Below, one piece after another: positions 1 to 7,100 of a stretch of 11,070 bases of DNA; position 1 is the first letter of the stretch, and each line of letters starts with the position of its first letter. A program made the translations under genes and the position numbers. The stretch is taken from assembly GCA_036822015.1 (NCBI GenBank), contig DAISIL010000078.1, positions 1 through 11,070 of the forward strand, in the 5' to 3' direction. The notes under the pieces are model-generated. The model made no database searches. It was not told the DNA's origin and saw nothing but the letters and a program-made list of their open reading frames with translations. The stretch is from DAISIL01 sp036822015. GTDB taxonomy: Bacteria > Bacteroidota > Bacteroidia > Cytophagales > Bernardetiaceae.

Positions 1-64
1 TTGCATTTGCATAATTCCTTTTTTCCCGTGAACTTTACATGCTGAATTAAAATCAAATTTTTAT

Positions 65-1234
65 ATGCCTGATTTACAGCATCATCTTCATATCTATCCC
101 AGCCCATTCAAGAACGAATCCAGGATACTCAAAGAGACGCAGACGCTTATTGAGCGCGGCTTAGCCGATCAAATCTTGATTCTTTCCGCCTGGCAGGCTG
201 GCCTATCAACCCAGGAACGCATCGACGAGCAGCGATCTGTGCAACGGTTGCAGACGTTCTGGGATCGCCTGCCGCCCAGCAAACCAGTCAAGTTGTTGCG
301 TTATGTGGCCTTTATCCTGCTGGCCTATGGGCGGTTTTCACGTGTGCCCTTTGACTACGTAAACTGCCACAGCCTCAATGTTTTGTTGATCGGTGTTTGG
401 CTCAAAAAATGGGGAAAAACAAAGCAGGTCATCTACGATACCCACGAGCTAGAAACGGAGCGGGCCGGGCTTGGCGGGCTTGCTCAGCAGGTGAGCCGTT
501 GGCTAGAAAAAAAACTGATGCCTGCCGTCGATGAGGTCATCACGGTTTGTGAACCCATCTCACAGTGGTACAAGGCAACCTACCAGCTGCCGGAGGTCTT
601 CACGATCCCCAACGCGCCTACGCATCCGCGCCCAGGAGAGCTTTATCCACGATCGCGCATCCTTCGGGAGACCTTTGGTATTCCTTCGGAGGCGATCATT
701 TTTATTTATCAGGGCATTCTTTCGGAAGCCCGTGGTATTGGGCCTGTGCTGGAGGTCTTCAAAGATACAGCTTTGGATAAACACCTGGTACTGATGGGTT
801 TTGGCCCGATGGAACAAGAAGCGAAAGATGCCGCCAAGTCGTATGCCAACATTCACTTTCAGGAGGCCGTACCCCCCGATCAAATTTTGCATTACTCGTC
901 GAGTGCTGATGTGGGACTGTTCTTTCTGCCTTTTGAGCAGATTTCGTTGAGCTATCACCTTTCGCTACCGAACAAGTTTTTTGAGTACAGCATCGCAGGT
1001 TTATATCTGATTATCAGCGATAATCTGGTAGAGCAAGCGCGTTGGGTGCAAACGGAAAAGCTGGGAAGCGTACTTCCATCCACTAAGGCTGCCCTCCGCG
1101 ATTTTGTGCAGCAATTAGATCGCCCCATGATCCAGGAGCAGCTCAAAGCCTCCGAACATTTCCGTAAGCACGTGGGTTGGCAACAAAGCGAGGCTGTCTA
1201 TGAGCAAATCTATGCCGACAGCATAAAAAAGTAA
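65..1234 (+). CDS. Glycosyltransferase, family 4-like (GT-B fold)
   Basis: Predicted retaining glycosyltransferase that moves a sugar from a nucleotide-sugar donor to an envelope, capsule or other glycan acceptor; the substrate cannot be read from the sequence. The 389 residues fit a two-domain GT-B enzyme. The N-terminal acceptor half contains YDTHE (124-128), a pattern common in this family. The C-terminal donor half has the typical opening QGILSEARGI (216-225), GFGP (245-248), and LPNKFFEY (301-308) before AGL. The last segment matches the E-x7-E-type donor-binding region of group 1 glycosyltransferases, although the spacing is not exact. No signal peptide is seen, so it is probably cytosolic or peripheral to the membrane. 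The ATG at 65 follows an AT-rich stretch with no Shine-Dalgarno, as is usual in Bacteroidota. The upstream 64 bases show no clean TAnnTTTG box, so it may belong to an operon starting outside the window. The fold assignment is strong; the specific role is unknown. Confidence 0.88.
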   Translation: MPDLQHHLHIYPSPFKNESRILKETQTLIERGLADQILILSAWQAGLSTQERIDEQRSVQRLQTFWDRLPPSKPVKLLRYVAFILLAYGRFSRVPFDYVNCHSLNVLLIGVWLKKWGKTKQVIYDTHELETERAGLGGLAQQVSRWLEKKLMPAVDEVITVCEPISQWYKATYQLPEVFTIPNAPTHPRPGELYPRSRILRETFGIPSEAIIFIYQGILSEARGIGPVLEVFKDTALDKHLVLMGFGPMEQEAKDAAKSYANIHFQEAVPPDQILHYSSSADVGLFFLPFEQISLSYHLSLPNKFFEYSIAGLYLIISDNLVEQARWVQTEKLGSVLPSTKAALRDFVQQLDRPMIQEQLKASEHFRKHVGWQQSEAVYEQIYADSIKK

Positions 1235-1255
1235 ATATCGCTTCATCTTTTTTTG

Positions 1256-1263
1256 TATCTTTG
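1256..1263 (+). promoter_or_regulatory. Bacteroidota -7 promoter box for ytxH-yajC
   Basis: TATCTTTG matches the Bacteroidota housekeeping -7 consensus TAnnTTTG exactly. It lies between the glycosyltransferase stop and the ATG at 1279, leaving only about 8-10 bases of predicted leader. I see no convincing TTTG-type -33 element at the usual distance. The box overlaps the TTG at 1261, which argues against that upstream codon being the start of the YtxH gene. Confidence 0.5.
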
Positions 1264-1278
1264 TTCAAAAAAGAACAC

Positions 1279-1575
1279 ATGAACAAAACGGTAAACATCT
1301 TTTTGGGCATAACCATAGGGTTGGCCGTGGGTGCATCTGTGGGCTTGCTGTATGCCCCGCGCAAAGGCCGTGAGACCCGTGATAAGATCAATTACCGCCT
1401 CGATAAAGCCCGCGACAAACTCCGCGAACTTGTCGATGACCTAAGCCAGGGCGACGACCTACCCAACGTAGCCCAGGAAGAATCCGAAAAGGTAGCCTCC
1501 GAGGTCAGGAATAAAGCACAATCTCTTTTGAGTGAAGTTGAAGATTACATCCAAAAAATCCAAAACGAAAAATGA
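1279..1575 (+). CDS. YtxH domain-containing small membrane protein
   Basis: A 98-residue protein with one N-terminal hydrophobic segment (about residues 7-25, rich in Gly/Ala/Val) followed by LLYAPRKGRETRDKI, the YtxH signature. After this comes a highly charged, probably helical or coiled-coil tail to the C-terminus. YtxH proteins are small membrane-anchored proteins linked to general stress responses in Bacillus; their molecular function is not settled. I chose the ATG at 1279, not the in-frame TTG at 1261, because ATG is preferred and a TAnnTTTG promoter box overlaps the TTG. The stop codon overlaps the next gene's ATG in an ATGA arrangement, so it is very likely cotranscribed and translationally coupled with yajC. 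Confidence 0.85.
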   Translation: MNKTVNIFLGITIGLAVGASVGLLYAPRKGRETRDKINYRLDKARDKLRELVDDLSQGDDLPNVAQEESEKVASEVRNKAQSLLSEVEDYIQKIQNEK

Positions 1576-1889
1576 ACACATTCGTACAAGTGATCTTACT
1601 CCAGGCCGGTGGAGAAGGCGTATTGAGTTTCCTGCCGCTGGTGTTGATGTTTGTGGTGGTCTATTTTTTTATGATCCGTCCCCAACAAAAAAAGCAAAAA
1701 GACCAACAAAAATTCATCGACAATCTCAAAAAAGGTGATGAAGTCGTAACTACGGGAGGAATGCACGGCAAAATCGTAGAGATGGACAACCATAGCGTTA
1801 CCCTCGATGTAGGCAAAAGCGTTCGTATCCGCTTCAGCAAAACGTTTATTTCCCGAGAGAATACCGAGTTACCCGAAGCAAAAAAGTAA
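1572..1889 (+). CDS. yajC: Preprotein translocase subunit YajC
   Basis: YajC is the accessory inner-membrane subunit that associates with SecDF and the SecYEG export channel. The 105 residues match the family length. There is one membrane segment at about residues 19-35 ending in FFMIRPQQKKQK (32-43), the hallmark motif after the helix. The cytoplasmic domain then contains LKKGDEVVTTGGMHGKIVE (52-70) and a short beta-rich tail. The ATG overlaps the stop of the YtxH gene by ATGA, indicating a two-gene operon. In this window it is the one recognisable part of the export machinery that the large secreted protein at 4173-9960 would rely on. The start is well supported because the helix begins shortly after it. 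Confidence 0.95.
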   Translation: MNTFVQVILLQAGGEGVLSFLPLVLMFVVVYFFMIRPQQKKQKDQQKFIDNLKKGDEVVTTGGMHGKIVEMDNHSVTLDVGKSVRIRFSKTFISRENTELPEAKK

Positions 1890-1941
1890 GAAACTGATAA
1901 AAGTCATGTCGCATCTCACCATAGTTACCGACCTTTAAGTG

Positions 1942-2706
1942 ATGATCTTAGACCAACTGAACCATATTGTTAGGCGTAATTACAAAAACGCTGCCGTCCT
2001 GCATCGTTTTGGGATCGACTTTTACAAAAAGCCGTGCTATACGCTCGATCAAGCCTGCCGCGAACGCCAACTCAACGTGCGGGTTATTGCCCAGGCACTC
2101 CAAAAGGAAGATCAATCTAAGCCTGTTCATGCGGTCGAAGATCTGGATCGACTGGCGCGTTTGGGGGCGGTACAGTTATTAGATTATCTCAAAATACAGC
2201 ATCGGCATTTCATTTTCCGGCAGTTACCTTACATGCAACGCCTGATCTCGGATTCAGAGTTTTTTGTTCAGCCAAGTTTGGGTTTTGTAGAAATCCTGGA
2301 AGACCTCCGCCTGGCATTTCCCTTGTTTGCCGAGGACTTTGCCCGCCATATTTTTGAGGAAGAGGAGCAGATGTTCACCTACATTGAGTTGTTACACGGT
2401 GTACTTTTTGGAGGCAGTGCTTTTTCGTCGGCTTTTGTTCGTATGGAAAAAGAATCTGTGATGAACTTCCTGACCCAGCACCACGCCGAGGATGATGATA
2501 TGTCCGGTATCCGTCAGATCACCCACGACTACCAGACCGACCCAGATACCCCCATATTGGTCAAGGTCTTATACAGTGAGTTACAGGACTTTGAGGAAAC
2601 CCTTACCTTTCATGCACGCCTCGAAAATCAAGTTTTGCTTCCCAAAGCGCTCAAGCTGGAGTCCGGTGTAAAGTGGCTCTTTGCCCGCAAAAGCAAATTG
2701 AACTAA
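1942..2706 (+). CDS. ScdA/RIC-like hemerythrin-domain protein
   Basis: Resembles iron-sulfur cluster repair di-iron proteins (RIC; ScdA/YtfE). The N-terminal part (about 8-55) has the ScdA_N pattern NAAVLHRFGIDF then TLDQAC, normally implicated in Fe-S repair or metal delivery. The rest is a hemerythrin-like helical bundle with candidate iron ligands at H87/H89, H136 followed by an EEEE stretch (139-142), H180/H181 with E183, and H224 with E228 in HARLENQVLLPKAL, close to the family's HxxxE C-terminal helix. The protein is 254 residues from ATG 1942; the adjacent GTG at 1939 would add one residue. The usual CC after GIDF is replaced by YKKPC, so only a single cysteine (C32) sits nearby. It lies 52 bases after yajC and 10 bases before mvaD, so cotranscription with mvaD is likely. 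The role in Fe-S repair or NO/O2 stress is inferred. Confidence 0.75.
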   Translation: MILDQLNHIVRRNYKNAAVLHRFGIDFYKKPCYTLDQACRERQLNVRVIAQALQKEDQSKPVHAVEDLDRLARLGAVQLLDYLKIQHRHFIFRQLPYMQRLISDSEFFVQPSLGFVEILEDLRLAFPLFAEDFARHIFEEEEQMFTYIELLHGVLFGGSAFSSAFVRMEKESVMNFLTQHHAEDDDMSGIRQITHDYQTDPDTPILVKVLYSELQDFEETLTFHARLENQVLLPKALKLESGVKWLFARKSKLN

Positions 2707-2716
2707 TCTTTTTTCT

Positions 2717-3760
2717 ATGTCCGATACCTTAACTGCTGCCTGGCGAAGTCCTTCTAACATCGCACTCGTTAAATATTGGGGCAAGCACGGGATACAGCTT
2801 CCTCAAAATCCCTCATTGAGTTTTACCTTATCTGATGCCTACACCGAGACGTACCTAAAGGCTAGCCCTGGTAATCGTGATGGGGCTGTTTCGGTTGATT
2901 TTTTGTTTGAAGGAAAACCTGCACCGAGTTTTGCTCAAAAGGTTGTTCAATTTTTGCAACACCTTACGGATACCTTTCCTTTTCTGCTAGATTATCACCT
3001 CGAGATCGACTCCCACAATTCCTTTCCACACTCGGCTGGCATCGCCTCTTCGGCATCTGCCATGAGTGCCTTGGCCTTGTGCCTCTGTGATTTGGATAAA
3101 CAGCTATCCAAATCGACTCACGATAATTTTTGGCAGATGGCCTCGCATATTGCCCGTCTGGGATCGGGTAGTGGCGCTCGCTCTGTGTATGGTGGCTTGG
3201 TGGTTTGGGGCGCAACACCTTTTGTAGCTGAATCTAGCGATACCTTTGCCGTGCCTTTGGCGGATGAGTTAGTACATCCTGATTTCAAAGATTATCAGGA
3301 TACAATCTTGATAATCAGCGGCGCTGAAAAATCCGTTTCCAGCCGTGCCGGACATGCCCTCATGGATGCCCATCCTTTTGCTCCCGTTCGCTTTGCGCAA
3401 GCCCAACAAAACTTAGGGCATTTGCTTAAATCCATTCAATCGGGCGATATGGAACACTTCGTTGCACTGATAGAGCAGGAAGCCCTTACGCTTCACGCGC
3501 TCATGATGAGTTCGATGCCGAGCTATATGCTGCTATTGCCCAATACTTTATCTGTCCTTTCGGCCGTGCGGCAATTTCGGGAAGAAACCAAAATACCACT
3601 TAGCTTTACGCTGGATGCCGGCCCAAACGTGCATCTGCTGTACCGCAAGACTGATGCACCCGCCGTACTACCTTTCATCGAACAAAAATTGGCGATTTAC
3701 TGCCAAAACGGACGCTGGATAAGCGATCAGGTAGGAAAGGGTCCCTACTCCATCACCTGA
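2717..3760 (+). CDS. mvaD: Diphosphomevalonate decarboxylase
   Basis: Catalyses the ATP-dependent decarboxylation of mevalonate 5-diphosphate to isopentenyl diphosphate, the last step of the classical mevalonate pathway; cytosolic, GHMP kinase superfamily. The 347 residues fit the family. Motifs in order are SPSNIALVKYWGKH (11-24, substrate loop), NPSLSFTL (31-38), the GHMP phosphate-binding loop PHSAGIASSASA (104-115), GSGSGARSVYGG (149-160), and TLDAGPN (298-304) with D300 as the expected catalytic Asp. The GSGSGARS loop differs from the GSGSACRS I would expect for the family. It starts 10 bases after the ScdA-like gene, so probably shares its transcript. No other mevalonate-pathway gene is in the window. 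Its 3' end overlaps the convergent DUF427 gene by 16 bases. Confidence 0.95.
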   Translation: MSDTLTAAWRSPSNIALVKYWGKHGIQLPQNPSLSFTLSDAYTETYLKASPGNRDGAVSVDFLFEGKPAPSFAQKVVQFLQHLTDTFPFLLDYHLEIDSHNSFPHSAGIASSASAMSALALCLCDLDKQLSKSTHDNFWQMASHIARLGSGSGARSVYGGLVVWGATPFVAESSDTFAVPLADELVHPDFKDYQDTILIISGAEKSVSSRAGHALMDAHPFAPVRFAQAQQNLGHLLKSIQSGDMEHFVALIEQEALTLHALMMSSMPSYMLLLPNTLSVLSAVRQFREETKIPLSFTLDAGPNVHLLYRKTDAPAVLPFIEQKLAIYCQNGRWISDQVGKGPYSIT

Positions 3761-4026
3761 ACACCCTTCCAAAAGGCGATATAGCCCTTGATTTGTTTTG
3801 CCTCCGGTTTGGGATCTGCATAATACCAGGCTGCGTTGTCGTTCGTCTTTCCTGCTACCTCGAGGGAATAGTAAGAGGCTTTGCCCTTCCAGGGGCAGTA
3901 GGTGCTATGGATGCTCGGCTTAAAAAATTCTTTTTGGATGGCTTCGGGGGGGAAGTAATGATTTCCCTCTACCACAACCGTCTCATTGCTTTGGGCAATT
4001 ACTTGATCGTTCCAGATCGCTTTCAT
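3745..4026 (-). CDS. DUF427 domain-containing protein
   Basis: A 93-residue protein covering one complete DUF427 domain. Characteristic segments are YCPWKG (43-48), the A-WYY-DPKPEA stretch (65-76) and the terminal GYIAFWKGVQV (81-91). DUF427 proteins are small, mostly beta and cytosolic, with no established function that I can assert. The ATG at 4026 gives the expected N-terminus MKAIWN; there is no signal peptide. It lies downstream of the giant surface-protein gene on the same strand, separated by 146 bases, and converges on mvaD with overlapping 3' ends. The gap makes independent transcription more likely than an operon with the surface protein, but no clean TAnnTTTG box is visible upstream. 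Confidence 0.9.
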   Translation of the reverse strand: MKAIWNDQVIAQSNETVVVEGNHYFPPEAIQKEFFKPSIHSTYCPWKGKASYYSLEVAGKTNDNAAWYYADPKPEAKQIKGYIAFWKGVQVME

Positions 4027-4172
4027 AAAAAAGTGGATAAACGTTTGTTTGCTTACTATACAACAAGCAAAAGCAAATTTGGTTTAGCGGGCGCACTGTG
4101 TGAAATGAGCCTCATCCGGCTGCATCTCGTCGCTTATCCACAAAACGTGCGCCCTAGATGCTGTTTTGTCTA
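4027..4172. other. Intergenic gap with inverted repeats
   Basis: The spacer between the surface-protein stop and the DUF427 start. It holds an 8-base inverted repeat (GGGCGCAC at 4089-4096 and GTGCGCCC at 4147-4154) around about 50 bases, and a short palindrome ATGAG-C-CTCAT at 4105-4115. Either could help terminate the long upstream transcript or form an mRNA structure, but there is no strong hairpin followed by a T run, so I do not call a terminator. Confidence 0.35.
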
Positions 4173-7100
4173 TCATCGCAGAAGGGTTAATTGACCTATC
4201 TGTTTAACGAATTTTTCGGGGATGGTTGGATCCGTGTACGCGATCTCCCAGGTGTATAAGCCGTCGGGTAAGTTACCGCCATCCCAAAACTGCTCCTCTC
4301 GCAGCTGGGACAAACTTTCAGCATCCAGTGCAAAAACCACAGCACCCCAACGGTTGTAAATCCGTATGCTGAAATTGTTGATGTTTTGACCAAAAACACG
4401 GAAGTAATCATTTATACCGTCTCCGTTAGGCGAAAACACATGAGGCACAAAGAGCTTAGACGCACAACGGGCAGCCACCCGAACATTTTGTTCGGTTACG
4501 CAATTTTTTTGTGGATACAAAGCCGTAACCGTAAAGCGATAATCGCCCGCCGCATCGACCTCCAGGAGGCTATCGGCTGAAAGTACTACGGTATCGGCCG
4601 TTGTCCAGCGATATACCCAGTTGGTTTTCGGATCGCGCAAGCGAGCCGTAAGCGGGACCAATGCGGCAGAATCGAAGCACAAAAAAGTGTCCGAAGGCAA
4701 GCTAAACCGAGGCAAGGCTTCCAGGCGGACATCCACCGAATCGCGGAACGTACACTCAAGCGTCTGGACTTGCAGGCGAAAAACACCCGATCGGTTGGCC
4801 GTAATTTCTTTTCCGCTTTCTCCCGTAGGCAACCACAAATACTGAGCTGGGGTGTTGTTGGGGTTATCTACGCGCAGCGCAAAGACATCTCCCTGGCAGG
4901 CCTGTAGGTTTTTCTGCCCTGCAATACCCATAAAATCCCGAACCGTTAGCCGTAAAGAATCTGTATTGGCACATCCCTCCGTCGTAATGCCTCTGACTTC
5001 GTAAGTTGTGGAGGTCAATGGAGCCACAACTACTCGGGCGGAGTCCGGCTCGGGATCGTGCGACCACTGGTAGCGGCTTGCCCCCGAAGCCGTCAAGGTT
5101 ACCGATATACCTCCGCATACAGTGAGAGCATCGGACTGCAAGCGCACCCGGGGGAGATCATAAACGTACAAGATCGTGTTGGCACGTGAACCAGGGCAGC
5201 GGTTGCCGGTGGTGTTGCGGGCCGAGATCGTAAAGATACCTGGGCTTTGCGGCCGAAGCAAAATTTCGGCACCGTTACCGAGCGGTGTCTGATCTTGCTG
5301 CCAAAGAACAGATTGCCCGTTGGCGGAATTGAGCCGTAGGCTATCCCCAAGACAAATACCCACCGAATCACCCTGGGCGATGGTCAGGGTAGCTCCCCGA
5401 TCAAAGCGAATCACGACGGTATCACGAGCGGTGCAGCCATCGGTTACACGGGCTTCATAACGAATAGCCTCGTAGCTATTGACCTGCGAAAAATCCAACA
5501 CAAAAAATCCACTCTCCGAGACCACAGCCTCTGTTTCTATGTTTCGCCAAAGGTAAGTCGCCGTGCTGTCATGCGTAATTGAGACGGCATTTAACCGTAA
5601 GCTGTCCGTTTCGCACAAGCGCAGGGTATCCTCGGGGAGGCGAAGCTCAGGCAAAGGACGCACCCGCACGAAAGCCGTATCTCGGCTGGAGGCGCAGGAG
5701 GTCGGGAAGGCTCCCTGTACAAAAATGGCGTACAGCCCAGCCGTATCGAGCGGCACATCAATACTGGCCGTAGTCGCGCCAGTACTCCAAACAATATCCG
5801 TTGCGTTATCCGCCGTTAGGCGCAAAGTATCTCCTACGCATAAGTTTTGGGGATAAGCTAGAAGGCGCACATCCGATCCGCGTTCAAATTGTATCGTGAT
5901 CGTATCGCGGGCAGAGCAGCCGGCAGTGCTGGTAACGGCTACGGAAAAATCTCTGGGTGCGTAGGTTTGTACATCGGTATAGTTGAGCGTCCAGACGGGA
6001 TCGGCGGCGGCAAAGGTGTTGTTTTGTAAATTTGTCCAGCGATAGGTAAAGCGGCTATTATGGCTAGGGTGAGATGCGTCTAAGCGAATAGGCGCATTTT
6101 CGCAGGAGCGGATGGTGTCTTGTTGTGTCAAGATAACGGCCGGATGTAGCGTTACGGCTATGGATTGCGTTTGGGTACAGCGTTGGGGATTGCTTAGGTC
6201 GGTTACTCGGGCGGTGTAGATACCACTTCGATTGACGATGGCCGCACTGTCGTTGGCAAATGTCCTGACCAGCCCGGGGCCGCTCCAGGTGATCTGCATA
6301 TTGCGCAAATTGGTGCGCTGTATATATAACGTATCCCGCTCCTGGCAAGCTCCCCGCAGAGGGTCGTGTCCGACAAGCGTAAATTCAGGATCGGGAACAA
6401 AACTAACCCGTATCGTATCGCTGTTGCGGCATTGGGTGGCACTATCAAAAACAACGACAGCATAAAAACCCACCGTATCCACCATCAGCGTATCACTTCG
6501 CCCGAGCGTGCGTCCCCGCGAGAGATCATACCACTGAAAGCCGACACGCTCCATCGAGAGATCGCGGGCATCAAGGCGGACTGGCGTTTGGCTGCGATCA
6601 CAAACAACACGATCCGCTCCCAAGTCCAGGTTGGTTACGGGAGAAAAACGAACATCGACAATATTGCTTGTCCCGATACAGCCCGTCGTCAGGTTTTCGA
6701 CCTGTGCCAGGTAACGCCCGGGTTGGGTGATACGGAAGGTATCTAGCCCTAAGCCAATATTTTGTGTGGGCCGCTCGGCCAAGGCCCAAAAGTAAGCAAA
6801 CTGATCGCTGTTTTGGTAGCGCGTATCGAGGAGGAAGGTGTCCCCCGTACAGAAAAACTGCACCGGATCACCTAAGCTAACCAACGGAATCGTATCCAGG
6901 GTAATCTCAAAGTCTATCGTATCGGTGGGACAGGTTTCTGTGGATCGACCGATGACACGCAGGGTGTTTTGTCCGGCACGCCAAAGATTTACGTTAGGCG
7001 TAAAATTATTTCGGAAAGAGAAGTTTCCTTGTACCAGTCCATTGACGTAAAACTGATAGGCTTCTGCTCCGTTGGCGGTGAGCGTGGTCGTCTCTCCGAG

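Noticed and set aside
560..958. 132-residue - strand frame inside the glycosyltransferase
   Set aside because: Antisense shadow of a well-supported gene, with no recognisable domain.
1261..1278. TTG start for the YtxH protein
   Set aside because: It overlaps a promoter box and adds six charged residues before the membrane segment. ATG 1279 is better.
4089..4154. Rho-independent terminator for the surface-protein gene
   Set aside because: The 8-base arms are about 50 bases apart and no T run follows on the - strand. The pairing may be chance.
3793..4194. 133-residue + strand frame
   Set aside because: It covers the DUF427 gene antisense and extends into the spacer, with no family features.
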